Origin: Serinus canaria
Taxonomy: Eukaryota > Chordata > Aves > Passeriformes > Fringillidae
DNA: 64,000 bases
Assembly: GCF_022539315.1 (NCBI RefSeq)
Contig: NC_066321.1
Location: 5,085,324-5,149,323 of the forward strand
Reading direction: 5' to 3'
Positions within the stretch are counted from its first letter, which is position 1. Every line of letters starts with the position of its first letter. The translations under genes were made by a program, and so were the position numbers. Under the pieces are notes generated by a model. It was not told the DNA's origin. It saw only the letters and a list, made by a program, of their open reading frames with translations, and did no database searches. Below, piece by piece: positions 1 through 11,622 of this stretch.

Positions 1-1671
1 AACACACAAACCATAGGATAGGGGAAGAGAAGAGCAGGTTGGAACTTGCCAAAGCCAGCAGCTTGACTCAGGGCTGTGTTTATCTGGCTCACTCCCAGCC
101 CTGCTAAAGAGTCCCTGCTCCAGGTACAATATAGATATGTATAGTTTTAAAACTCTTCCCAAACTTACATCTGGCAAAAAATACGAAATAAGCTGCTCAT
201 GGATGCTTCAGTAAATGTATTTCCATTTTAAGAAAAGAAAAAAACAACCCTCCCCAAACTTTTTAACTAGTGAAAAAACTAAATGTCCATAAATATAATG
301 CTCTTATTGGTGCAGAATTGAATAACTTGGACAGACAGCCACAAACCCTCAAAATTAGGAAATTAAGACCAGTGAGAGAATTCATTCAGGCAGAGCTTTT
401 TACTCAGGATAGAAAATACAAAGAGTAAGTTATCAAGAAAGGTCATAAAAGGCAATGACATAAATGAATTTAAGAGACAGCTAGACATTTTTATGGAGAG
501 AAGGGATTGAAGAATTCAGAGCCAGTGACAAATCAGAGAGATGAGGTTGAGATAAAATTAACGAGGACAGGCTTGCTTGTGGCCAGAGGCATTTTACTGT
601 CCAGCAATACCTTATGTCCTCTGTCATCACATCCTAATCTAACTCTGACATCTGAAGATAGCATGAAATCTTTTACACCTCTTAGTATATTAAAAAGGAA
701 AAAAGGCTTTCAGTGTTTTCCCCCACGGGGAAAAACATAAAGTTGTTTTTTCACTTTTCAACACATGCACGTCATTGCCACGGCTGCTGAAAGGACTCAG
801 TCTCTGACAGTACAGCATGGCCTGATTACAAACTCACACTGTGCTCCCTTGCCTGCTGTAAAAGCCTCCACAGAGCTGCTTCAATCATAGTTGTAAGCAA
901 AATCTGGTTTATTTTTTCTGCAGTTATTTTTTTAAATCCCGGAGAACAAGTGGAGACTCACAGAGAGGTGTGTCCTGCTCCTGGTGCTGGCTCTCCCCTC
1001 CTGCAGTGCCACCACCTCTGCTGGCTGATGGATGGGCAGAACTCATGGGGCTGTGGCAGACCTTGTCACTGTCCTTGGGTCACCAGGACAGGCTCTGCCT
1101 CCAGAGGTGCCCCATTTCTGGTGACCCATCAGAGCTCCAACATCCCATGACCTTTTTTGTCCCCAGACATCACGGGCTTGGTGCAAAACTTCAACCTTGA
1201 AGAGAGGGAAGAGCAGCTCATGCAGTTAATTTCCCTGGAATTGGAAGAGAGGGCAGTGTGCCAGTCAGGAAGCTGTATGGATCCCAGACTCTTCAGGAGT
1301 TAATGCTCTTGAAGGGAAGATTGAAGGAAATGGGCCTTGACGTTTTGGAGGATGCAGTTTTCCATTAGTTCAGGTTTAAAAGTAAAGAGGGCAAGTAGAA
1401 GGCATGGACAAGGACATCTGGGATAACAGGGCAACTCCACAGAAGGACATGAGAACTTTCCAGGCAGCAGACAAAGCTCAGGTAGGTCTTTCTCAGGTAA
1501 CCCTTCTGAGAGAGAGTGCTGGGCACCTCTGGGGCACCAGATCTGCCTGGCAGCCCACACCATTCCCTGGGTCCAGGAAAGCTTTCCAAGACCTCAGAGG
1601 CCAAGCAGCAAAAAATGTGTATTCCCCCCTCAAAAATCCATTCCCATTGTGGGAAATTAATGTCTGCATTT
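1..1671. other. non-coding stretch, no gene seen
   Basis: Unique-looking AT-leaning DNA. The open frames here are all under 95 codons, overlap each other on both strands, and show no domain, signal peptide or paired splice signals. The minus-strand frames entering from the right are driven by the minisatellite that starts at 1696. I see nothing else that can be supported. Confidence 0.6.
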
Positions 1672-2326
1672 CCACTTCTTCCCTGTGAGGAGGTGAGGCC
1701 CTGGCACAGGGTGCCCAGAGAAGCTGTGGATGCTCCATCCCTGGCAATGTCCAAGGCCCTGGCACAGGGTGCCCAGAGGAGCTGTGGATGCTCCATCCCT
1801 GGCAGTGTCCAAGGCTCTGGCACAGGGTGCCCAGAGGAGCTGTGGATGCTCCATCCCTGGCAATGTCCAAGGCCCTGGCACAGGGTGCCCAGAGAAGCTG
1901 TGGATGCTCCATCCCTGGCAGTGTCCAAGGCCCTGGCACAGGGTGCCCAGAGGAGCTGTGGATGCTCCATCCCTGGCAGTGTCCAAGGCCCTGGCACAGG
2001 GTGCCCAGAGGAGCTGTGGATGCTTTATCCCTAGAAATGTCCAAGGCCCTGGCACAGGGTGCCCAGAGAAGCTGTGGATGCTTTATCCCTGGAAATGTCC
2101 AAGGCCCTGGCACAGGGTGCCCAGAGAAGCTGTGGATGCTCCATCCCTGGCAATGTCCAAGGCCCTGGCACAGGGTGCCCAGAGGAGCTGTGGCTGCCCC
2201 TGGATCCCTGAAGTGTTCAAGGCCAGGCTGGACAGGGCTTGGAGCAGCCTGGGACAGTGGAAATTGTCCCAGACCATGGCAGGTTGCAAAGATGATCTTT
2301 AAGGTTCCTTCCCACCCAAACCATTC
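1672..2326 (+). mobile_element. CR1 LINE 3' fragment with internal tandem expansion
   Basis: The left edge (about 1672-1700) reads like the CR1 3' region just before its conserved CACAGG-TGCCCAGAG segment. The right edge (2200-2326) continues with the typical CR1 order: CCCTGAAGTGTTCAAGGCC, CAGGCTGGACAGGGCTTGGAG, GATGATCTTTAAGGTTCCTT, CCACCCAAACCATTC. CR1 is the dominant retrotransposon of birds, and its copies are usually 5'-truncated pieces of the 3' end, as here. Without the internal repeat the fragment would be roughly 190 bp. No reverse transcriptase frame remains. The exact 5' limit is uncertain by about 20 bp. Confidence 0.85.
1696..2219 (+). repeat. 58-bp minisatellite, nine copies, derived from CR1
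   Basis: Units begin at 1696, 1754, 1812, 1870, 1928, 1986, 2044, 2102 and 2160, an exact 58-bp spacing. The last unit is 60 bp and grades into ordinary CR1 sequence. Each unit starts AGGCCCTGGCACAGGGTGCC and ends with a variant of CCCTGGCAATGTCCA. Units differ at a few positions: AGAAGC or AGGAGC, CAATG or CAGTG or AAATG, and CTCCATCC or CTTTATCC in the units at 1986 and 2044. The sequence lacks stops in several frames on both strands, so open frames of up to 290 codons cross it. These are artefacts: 58 is not a multiple of three, so each frame cycles through all phases and gives a 58-residue peptide super-repeat. Confidence 0.95.
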
Positions 2327-5300
2327 AACATCTGTCCCTGAATGTGAACCTGGACTGTGGGGCAATGTCAGGCTTGGTGAGCCTTACAATGTGCAAATTC
2401 TAAAGAGAACACCCATCATTTCTGTCACACTGACAAGTGCAGAGATCCTCCCTTATTAACAGAATCTTTTTCCTTCTTGTTGATAGCTCCACATCACTAA
2501 TATGACTTAAATTCACAAAAAGCATCTGTGTTTTTTTATTTGTAATCTTTTCCATTGATCTCTACAAATATGCAGCCCCCAGGCCCCTTTGCAAAGAAGC
2601 TGAAGCCTGTCCCTGTTTCTGTAGGGTTTACTGTAACCAACTGTTCAATTTAAACTGTGCTAATGAAGGCTAAACACAAATAATGCCAATTTAAAAAAAA
2701 AAAAAAAAAAAAAGCCTGATGTGATTAGACTTTCATTGAACACAACAGCAAGACTAGAACATATTTTCCTTCCTTTTTAGCTTCTTCTGCCCTAATCTGA
2801 ATACCAACATCTTAAATCCATCAGGAGCCCAGCAGGCAGCCCACCTTTACAGAGAAGTTTACCCTTAAAAATAGAATGAGAACAGCTCTTATGGGCCATC
2901 AGGGGATGGGCAGCCCTGCAGACTCAGTGTGTTTAGCTAATCTGGAACAGGAGGAGGTGGAAGTTCTTGGATTTATTTCTGTTTTAAACAGCCCCTCTGC
3001 TTTGCAAGGAGCTGTACTGATGGACTCCGAAAGAAAGCTGAGGTCAACTCTTTGTCTTGATGAGTTAGTGGAGAAATACTTAACTGAGACCTTATGGAAA
3101 CTACTTAGCTGTAATAATAACATCAAATTGCTGCTGAATGTGTTTCAGGAGCTGTCATTACCCACATAGCTACACAACCTTAATTCTGTTTGTTTAAATA
3201 AAGATCTCCCCAGGTCGCTTTATTCCAGGATAAATTTGAAAGGCAAAGCTGCAGCAAACAGAAAGCTGGAGACAGAAAGCAGGGCTTGGAGGAGGTCCAA
3301 GCTTGATCATATCCATTCCTTGGTGTGGGCATGTGGGGACAGAGAGATCTCACTAGGACTTTGTGGGCTCCCTAAGCAGCAGCAGCACTGTGCAATTCCT
3401 TTTTGCCAGCCTGGGGTGCAGCTGCAATATGAACTCAGCAGCTCCATCTCATCAAGGGGGTCCTGCCAGGAAATATTTCTGGTGGCTTAGGGGAAATTGT
3501 CCATTTCTCTGTTTTGTTCCTGTTGATCAGAGTATCAGTCAGCACTGAAGACAGGCTGTTACCCAAAGATAGGCTGCTAGTGCAATTGTTGCTTAAGACT
3601 GAACTCATTAAAAGAGACAGATTATTTTCAGTATTTTCACTTAGAAGAGACCTACCACGATAATGTAATTCAACTGAAAGGGGAAAAAAACCAAAGCAAA
3701 CAAGCCCTAGTGTTTTTTTCAAAGAGTGGATTTCAGTTATTTGCATTCTAGCTTTTCTCCTAAGTGTGTGGGATACAAAACTGTGCAGTGAGGAGACACC
3801 CTCAGTGATTAAGGTCTTTAACTGCACAATTTAGGACATATCCACTTAAAATAAGTGTGAGATATTAAAGAGGAAAGGCCTTTGCATGCTGCCCCCACTG
3901 CAGCACAGCTTTCTCACCTGGGCCTTCCTAGAGCTGTCCACATCCAGGTGCATCTCACCTGGAAGGACTGAAGGAAGAGAGAATTCAGCTGATGGAGGCT
4001 CATGCAAGAACAGCATCCCTGGCTAAAGGTGGAGCAGAACTCCTAAAAAGGAGGCAGATTAGCATTTTTTTTTTAGTAGGTCTAGTTAGTCTAGTAGTCT
4101 TGGGATGGGGCTAAGTCCTGCTCAGTTTTGTGTGTCTTTCTCAGCAGTTTTGTGTGAGGATGCAGTCCATGTCCCTCCCTTTGACAGCATTCCACATTTC
4201 AAAAGTGATGTGAGATTCATCCCAGGAAAATAGAACATGCAGCCCAAAAAAGCAAGGCCAGCTGCAAAAGAATCACTGCTCAGAGATTCAGCAGAAACAC
4301 AAATAAGGCTGGTAGGGATGGTCTAATTGTGAAGTGAGTACACAAAAGCCTCATTGATAAAAGGGTAAAAAGGTCAGAGATGTCCTGAGCACCCCCTTCC
4401 AGCTGAGAGGGGCTGCAGTGCCCCTCAGATGCTCTGCAAGAAACATTTTAGACCTCCAAAAAGTACTTTCATAGCACCACTGAGAGGAGATAAAAATGGT
4501 AAATGCTGTAGTTATTACCTGGAATAATGTATTTGAAGTGCAGAGATGAAAGCCCAAAGATTGTGAAAGAACTGTCAGGATCCAAATGAAATGCTTAGAA
4601 AGGAAAATATTTCTTTCCAGTCTGGAACTTGTATCAGCCAGTTGTGCCTCCCCTGCAGGTGGAACTGGAAAAGGGCTTTCTTAGGGCTAGAAAACATATT
4701 TTTATTTGTGGATAATTTGTTTGAGTAAAATTCTCTTGTTAACCAATATTGAATTTCTTTATCTAAATTCCATATCTTTTCCCTCTGCAGTCAGAATGAG
4801 AGGATATTGCAGGTGACTGATGGTCCCTGGGACTCCACGCAGAGCAGCACTGACCCATGTGAGCAGTTCTTCAAGTAGGGAAGGAGGCATTGCCCAAAAA
4901 CCTGCCAGAGCTCAATGTGGTCAAGATCTGATTTGATTAGAACCAGTCCTGAAATCAAAAAATACCACTGTGACTTTATCTGAAAGAAGAATTTGGCCTA
5001 AAATCTTCATTACATGCAAATTCCACCAGGATATTGCATAGTTAAGATCTCTGAATACATTTGAAATAATCCTCTTTTCCTTTATGTAATGAATAGAATA
5101 GATGGAATTGCTTCCCCAGACTTTCTGAGGAAATTGAAGTGATGTGCTAAAGATTTAACAGCTTTTATTTCTCTTTTCAGATCTTAACCAAATATAAAAT
5201 ATTAAAGTACTAATATATTTAATGAAACCAGAAGTTGCTGTTATAATTAATTTCCTTTCCAAGAAAAAGTATTGCCAGCTTCTTTTGGAAAGAATGCAAG

Positions 5301-5737
5301 TAATCCTTTAAAAGAAAACCAGAGCAAATGGATGAAAACCTTTCTCTTCCTTAAATCTCAAGCATAAAGCCTTTTATTAATCACCTGAAGAGCACGGAAT
5401 GGTTTCCTGAGGCAGAGCTGGTGGCAGTCCATGTGTATGTCTCCATTACCAGCACACACACACCAAATGGGTCCTGTTCTCTTCCTGCCTGCAGACAAAG
5501 CACAGAGTCCTGCCAAGTACCTAAAATAGATTCTTTCTTTTTTATCATCAGGATTGTCAACAGGCATTTTTTTACCCTCTAAGTTTACTTGTGGATTATT
5601 CTATAGAAGACTAATAATGCATTTTAAAAAATTCTGGTAGCTGCTGCTGATAGAAAGAGCTGGACAGATAAACCTCTTATGTAAAACCTGTGAAGAGGGA
5701 AGAGGGAAAAGAAAAAGTGAGCAAAAGTGAGCTAAGC
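2327..5737. other. non-coding stretch with one poly-A run
   Basis: The only notable feature is a 21-bp run of A at 2693-2713. Two open frames stand out by length, 2876-3169 (+, 97 codons) and 3435-3827 (-, 130 codons). Neither has a recognisable domain or convincing splice sites. No AATAAA signal sits at the expected distance before the A run, so it does not look like the tail of a processed pseudogene. Confidence 0.55.
2693..2713 (+). repeat. poly-A tract (21 bp)
   Basis: An uninterrupted run of A preceded by GCCAATTT and followed by GCCTGATG. No flanking target-site duplication is evident, so a simple homopolymer is the safest reading. Confidence 0.9.
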
Positions 5738-5811
5738 AATAGAAATATTTTTAATAGAAATATTTTAATAGAAATATTTTAATATAAATATTTTTAATAG
5801 AAATATTTTTT
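5738..5811 (+). repeat. AT-rich tandem repeat, 14-15 bp unit, five copies
   Basis: Units of AATAGAAATATTTT or AATAGAAATATTTTT start at 5738, 5753, 5767, 5781 and 5796. The fourth carries a G-to-T change (AATATAAATATTTTT). The array ends about 30 bp before the acceptor of the exon candidate at 5846. Confidence 0.85.
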
Positions 5812-5845
5812 ACTATCTTTCCATACAGGTTTCTCTTCCTCACAG

Positions 5846-6042
5846 ATGCCCCTGGAGAAATGGACAGCTCCTTGGCCACAGCCAATATTCCTGGATGAAG
5901 GAATGGCTCTGCACCCACACAGCCTGGCTGTCCTCAGTGCCACAGACAGCCAGCAGGATGGAGGGGCAAAGCCTGGGTTCCACTTTTTGACAAAAGTGCT
6001 CTCCAGGGCAGTGGATCCAACCTTGCCATCAGCCACGAGAAG
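5846..6042 (+). CDS. candidate internal exon, unidentified
   Basis: A 197-nt open segment is bounded by an acceptor-like TTTCTCTTCCTCACAG (ending 5845) and a donor-like AGAAG followed by GTATTG (from 6043). The frame beginning ATG at 5846 translates to 65 complete codons, starting MPLEKWTAPWPQP and containing LDEGMALHPHSLAVLSATD. It is more GC-rich than the DNA on both sides, which is typical of vertebrate exons. The pattern EG....HSLAVLSATD faintly recalls CSPG/FREM-type extracellular repeats, but this is only an impression from a few residues. No neighbouring exon could be found to continue the frame. The opposite strand is also open for 80 codons, which weakens the coding case. It may be chance or an old exon remnant. 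Confidence 0.22.
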
Positions 6043-9000
6043 GTATTGCTCCAGGGGGTTGTTTTGTTTTGGTGGGTTGGGGTGTTGTTTGCTTTTTTAT
6101 TTTTGGAGGTGTAACATTTTTGAGTAAAAATAAATCCTGAAGAACAGGACCCTCCTTTATGCGTGCAACATATGAAGGGATTTAAAATTATTATAATTTT
6201 CTAGTTTGCTTGTTTATTCAAAAAGTCAATGGAGACATCTGGTGCTTTTGCAGCTAGATGAGCATGCCAAAAATACAGTAATAATAAAGAAACCAATGAA
6301 CAAAACCTTCCTCAGGGCCACAGCTGGGAGCAAAATGATGTCTGACATAAAAGTGACTAACCCTGTCACCTGTTTCCATTTGCCCTTTGGTATGCTGCAA
6401 AACAAGCATGTGAGAAAGGTAAACACATCTAGCAAAAAACAATATAACTGGAAGGGATTGGATAACTTTTTTTTTTTTCCCTCTCTCTTGTTCAACTTCA
6501 TCAAAGATTCATTTAAAATACTAATGTTTTTCAGGCTATTATTTGAAGTTAAAAGAAGCATATGGTGCTCTGAGACAAAAGATAATTAGATTTCTTGTCT
6601 GCCTTCCGTATTATAGTTTGTTAATTCACTTTAATGGAGTTTACAAACAGAATAGGCTGAATAAATGATAGAATAGATTAAGATGTTCAAACTGATGAGT
6701 GTTGGTTTTCTGGGTTTGTTCCTTGAAATATCACAACTGTCCCGTGGTCCATCCTTTGCTCTTTAGGCCCTGTTTGACAACAGGAAAATCCAACAGTCCT
6801 GGTGGTGATGGAAAGACCCAGCCACAGCAGTGTTTTCCTCCTAAGCTCTGCAGTTCTTGCTGTGGCCTGAAGCAAGGGCCTCACAGCCCTTCACTGGGCC
6901 CTTATTTGATGCTCAGCCAGCCTCCTGTCCATCCACACCCACGGCTCATCATCCCTCTGAATCCTTCTAACCTCCTTCCCTGGGTACCATCTGACAGCAA
7001 CCAGTCCAGCAAATTGCAGATTCATGGTCCCAAACCCCAGCCTTTCCTTAGCCTAATTGCTTGATGCCAACCATGTACACAAATAATAATTAGTCTTTAG
7101 AATCTTAAATAATTTATTGACACACAAATTGACACAAACACTGCCCAGACATCTTGATGTATCATTTACAACTCCTAGGAGGAGAAAAAAAAGGTTTGAG
7201 GAAAGATGTGAAACCACTGCTGGGCTCACCTCTATCTGCACTCAGAATGAACAAAAAATCATATGAGGCAATAAAGCAAAATGCTTTATGAATTTACTGT
7301 CTCTAAATCATCATGATTTTTTTAGACATGATGTGTTTTGGTGAAAAAAAAGAAAATGAAAAGTGAAATAATATTTTGGGGGTTGAGTTTCAGCAGCACA
7401 TCTGATATGTTGCAAGATGGAAAATTATTACTTCAGGTGGAGGAGATGGTGATGAAGTCATCAGTTTGACACCTGAGAAAATATAAGATATCATATTTAG
7501 CTGCATGCTGCTTCCAAACTGCTCTGAGGGGCTGTAATTGCAGCCTCTTCCCAGTGGAGATAATTAATATTTAGGTGTCTTAATGAGTAAGACCCTGAAG
7601 TGTGTTGCTGCATACCTGGACTGCTATCCCTCTTCAGACAGGGTGAATCCAGACTGGAATTGCTGCAGGAAGGGATAAAGGATCTCAGAGGAGAACTTGT
7701 TTACAAAATCAGACTTTTTTCTGCTCAGACATTGAGAGGGGGAGATATGATTGCCCTTGATAATTGAATGTGCTGAGGTCACTCCTGGTATAACCTCTTC
7801 TAACAACCCAAACTCAACAATCCCTGGGTCACAGTGATGAGGTTTGCACTGAAGAGGAACAGCTTTCATTTCCTACTGAAATGGCACAGGGAGATAACAT
7901 TCCTGGGTGGCACATGTACTGCTGAGGTGCAGGAGTCAAATGAGCTGCAGTCCTCTTGACAGGAAGGGAAAATATAGTCCTGCCTGGATAATGCCTTCCC
8001 TTAATGCAACATGACCCCAGCCAAAATTGATTTAATCATTCAAATAGTATTGTTTCATTTCCCTTATTTCTTGTCTAATTTCATTTTATGCTGAGGGGCT
8101 TGCATGCAATAATTATTTTTGCATTGACATACCTCTCAAAGGCAGGTTTTCTTATTTCTTAAAATAAATTTATGAGATGAAACATTAGACCTCTGCCCTC
8201 CTTGGCTAACAGGACACAGGCAAAGTAGTTTTTTACACTTATGTGTTAATTTAGAATATTAAAAAGACATCGACTAGAAAGTTTTATGTGTCTTCTTTTT
8301 TTCTATGCAGACCTGCAGCTGATACTTTTACACTGCAGCATATTCTGGGTTATTTGATATTATTATTCTCCTATAGCATAATGTGAAAGATACAGATGAC
8401 TCCTCTTTTTGCTCACTAAAGTTTGCATAAACGGTGGCTCCAGGGTGTGTGATTTCTAGTCATTAATGGATCCCAAGGTCTGGTTATGAGGCAGTAAAAG
8501 TAAACAGCCACTCATAAATGATATAACTGCAGGATTTCATCCCTTCCTTGGAGAACAAGCATAATTTCAAGGCTGTCTGTGATCCATCTTGTCCATCTGG
8601 TTTTCCTCGTTTAGTATGAAAAATAACAAGATTGGTCTAAAACCCTTCAGAAACGGGTAAAGTGAGAAAGCAACTGAGAAGCAACTAATAATAACATTGC
8701 ACTTGAGCTCCAAACTAGCACAAGCATCAACAGAAAAACTTGCTGCACTTGGTGAGACCTGAACAATCAATTTAAAATGAGCTCTCCAGAGCAGGTGTGT
8801 GGCTACACCTATTCAGTGTTGTTATTCTCCTACACAATAATGATAACACCAGCTAGGATTTTGATTTTCCAGTGTTACACAAATACTTTCATTGAGTACT
8901 TTGACTCCTAGTCCCTACCAACTCCCCAAATTTTAAGTCCTTCCCAGACACTGACTCTCCAGCAGAAGAGGAGACACGAGCACAGGAAAATGTCTGAGTC

Positions 9001-10287
9001 CCTCAGAGTGAAGCTCTCCAACTCCCCCTGAGAAAACAAAGAAGAAACCAGAAGTTGCCTTGAAATGGCTTGTTTAGAAACCTGGCAACAAGGACCTTTT
9101 AAAACTTGATTAAAAAAAAATCAGAAAAGGAATGGAGGCATCTCTTGCCAGCTCAGCAGCATGGAGGCCAGATTTGTTTAAGCTGAGGAATGGGCATGTT
9201 TGCCTTCAACTCTTTTGAAACAGGTGACAGATATTGTGCCAAAAATAATTTACTGACACAATTATTGTTTCTTCAAGTCAATGTTTGACCTAGACCTAGG
9301 GCCAAGTGTGTTTCTTTTCCTGACATAATCTCAAGACATTTCTTCCCTGAAGGTGAGGAACTTTAGAGAGAGGAAAAGAATTAATGTGCACAGGCACACA
9401 GAAAGTTTACTAGTTGGTGGTAATCCAAAGTTAAAAATATTGGAAACACTGCAAGCAATGCACATACCTACTTGGGAGTCAGAGCCTGTTTGTACAGCCA
9501 AAATCTCCTGTCCTAGCAGGCTGGTCCAGAAAAAGCCTTCCTTCTGCTTCAGCCCCTGTCCAGCTCAGAGGCTGCACAGAAATGTACCCTGGCTGTCAAA
9601 ACAAGATCATGGCCTTTGACAACAATTAACATTAAGGAAATAAATACTGTGGCTGCATATTCTGAAATTGTGGAAGGAAGATGTGAGAATGTGCAGACCT
9701 GTAAGAAAGCACAGGTTGATTTCAGGACTTACAAACTGCAAAAGTATCTTTGCTCTGAAAAAGCCCTTCAGGGAAGGTCTTCACCTCTGCAAACCATTCC
9801 AGCATTTGCAGGAGAAGCTACCAAATATCCCAGTCTCTCTCTTTTTACCAGCTTAACATCTCTTTCCTGCCCTCTCCTCCTTCTGTTTGATAGCTGTCCC
9901 TTCTTTTCCTATATATTTATAAAACTTCTGACCTTCTTATGTCCACCATCTAGAGAAGGTGCTTGAAAAGTGTTCAGAAGCCTTTAAATTGGAGTAACAA
10001 TTATGAATGATCCATACTCTTGTGGGGAAGGGACAGTGTCATTATTCTCACGTGAGCAATGCTAAATCTTCTCACCATATATTATTTTACTATGTATTAA
10101 TTTCAAATATAACTTGCAGCTTGGTTTCTGTTAGTTTACATCATGTTGAAGGATTTGAACTAGATGTGCTGGTTCTTCTTTTGGATTAATACCATTGTTC
10201 CTTCTTTCTTCATTTCCTCTCTCCTTTGGTGGCTCTTTTCCCTCCCCTGTGCATCAAAAGGGATGGACTTAATCATCCTTTTAGAAG
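6043..10287. other. non-coding stretch, no gene seen
   Basis: Mixed unique sequence. The longest frames (6206-6589 + at 127 codons, 6699-7064 + at 121, 9616-9966 + at 116) have unremarkable composition and overlapping open frames on the other strand, and I recognise no protein in them. No tandem repeat or transposon end was found before the CR1 tail at 10288. Confidence 0.55.
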
Positions 10288-10372
10288 GCAGGATGAGCAG
10301 CCTGATCTGACTGAAGATGTCCCTTCTCATTGCAGGGGGTGGGACTAGGTGACCTTTAAATGTTCCTTCCAG
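10288..10372 (+). mobile_element. CR1 LINE 3' fragment (short)
   Basis: The order GCAGGATGAGCAGCCTGATCT, then TGCAGGGGGTGGGACTAGGT, then GACCTTTAAATGTTCCTTCC follows the last ~85 bp of CR1 in sense orientation, where the standard wording is GGACTAGATGACCTTTAAAGGTCCCTTCC. The terminal octamer repeats are missing or too degraded to see. Confidence 0.75.
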
Positions 10373-10832
10373 GAGAAATTATTCCAACCACTTGTTAGCC
10401 ACCTTTTTGGTGCCAGGATGAACTCTAACATATTTTGCTGTAATTGTTTTTGGCTCCTGTAAAGAATATTTCTCGTAGTAGAAGCAGCAGCTTTGGTTCA
10501 GTTAGATCAAAATTTACTCCAAGAATTTCCCTGTGTCTGCTTGTTTCCTTCCAGCACTCTTGAGATAATTGCAGGAGTCTGATGCATAACTGGAGTGGAT
10601 GCAGATTAGATGTACTCCTCCGGATACTCTGAAGTGTGCTGGAGCACTCAGACCTTTGGTCAGAAGCACATTTACATTATGACTCAGCCTTCTGACAATT
10701 GCTTCATTAGGAGATATTTAAAAACGAAAGAATAAAGATTCCCATCTGACCCACTCATTTATATTCCTCTGAGCAAGCCAGGCAAGAATGTGCAGTGCTT
10801 TTGCACTCAGAAAATGTTTGGTTTGCACAGTC

Positions 10833-10891
10833 AAACTGTTAAATTCTCAGCCATGCAAGGATTGCAAATTGTTACATTCTCAGCCATGCAA
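10833..10891 (+). repeat. 33-bp tandem duplication beside poly-A
   Basis: AAACTGTTAAATTCTCAGCC continuing ATGCAA is repeated 33 bp later as AAATTGTTACATTCTCAGCC continuing ATGCAA. The second copy runs straight into the 23-bp A run at 10890-10912. Confidence 0.8.
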
Positions 10892-11462
10892 AAAAAAAAA
10901 AAAAAAAAAAAATTTAAAAATATCTTTTTTTTAATTAATTAAAAAAAAATTAGTTTCTACCATAAAAATTTTATTTTACTTTATATATATTACTATAGTA
11001 AAAAAATTTAAACTCTGAAGTTTTCTATTATATAATATTACACACCTCTATTTAAACTCTACACCTATAATCTTAGTTCTATTATGCAATTTTAAGGACT
11101 TTCTCTGCAACCATAAGTCAAATATAATATTCTTTTAAAAATCAATACCTGTCAACAAAAAAAAATCCAAAATTCTCAATAACAAAAATTCCAACACATG
11201 GATTTCTCCATAATAGAGACAGTGTTCAAATAATAATACAGTGTTCAAATTCCTTGAAACTGTGGCAGCGAAATGAAAACAAAAATAAATTAAAAACTGT
11301 AAAGTTTTCTTTTAAAGGAGTCAGGAAAACCTGAGCCCATCATATCCAAAAGAGGAATAAAAAAGATATTTATAAATTTATTATATAAAGAATAATTTAT
11401 ATAATTATTATATAAAGGATAATTTATATAATTATTATATGAAGGATATTTATATAATATTG
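10890..11462. repeat. AT-rich low-complexity block with 27-bp repeats
   Basis: The block opens with a 23-bp A run (10890-10912), continues as A/T-dominated DNA, and ends with about three copies of a 27-bp unit (11370-11458) built on TTATATAAAGGATAATTTAT. The unit's TTATAT core recurs at 11381, 11408 and 11435. It lies between two plus-strand CR1 tails. Confidence 0.8.
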
Positions 11463-11513
11463 CTCCTTAGCAATACTTTTCTCACAAGATGCAATGACAG
11501 ATGTGATGACACC

Positions 11514-11622
11514 TTGAGCAACCTGGTGTGGCAGAAGGTGTCCCTGTCCTTGGCTGGGTTTGGACCCAGGTGATTTTTAAGGTCCTTTGCAACCCAAACT
11601 GTTCTGTTATTCTGTGATTCTG
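11514..11622 (+). mobile_element. CR1 LINE 3' end with terminal octamer
   Basis: The sequence reads TTGAGCAACCTGGTGTGGCA, GAAGGTGTCCCTGTCCTTGG, GGTGATTTTTAAGGTCCTTT, GCAACCCAAACTGTTCTGTT, and ends ATTCTGTGATTCTG. The closing ATTCTGTG/ATTCTG is the diagnostic 3' octamer repeat of CR1 in sense orientation, so the element's end is intact here while its 5' part is lost. Confidence 0.88.

Noticed and set aside
1493..2365. 290-codon minus-strand frame with repeated peptide
   Set aside because: It reads the CR1-derived minisatellite, whose non-triplet unit is stop-free in several frames; no coding signal outside the array.
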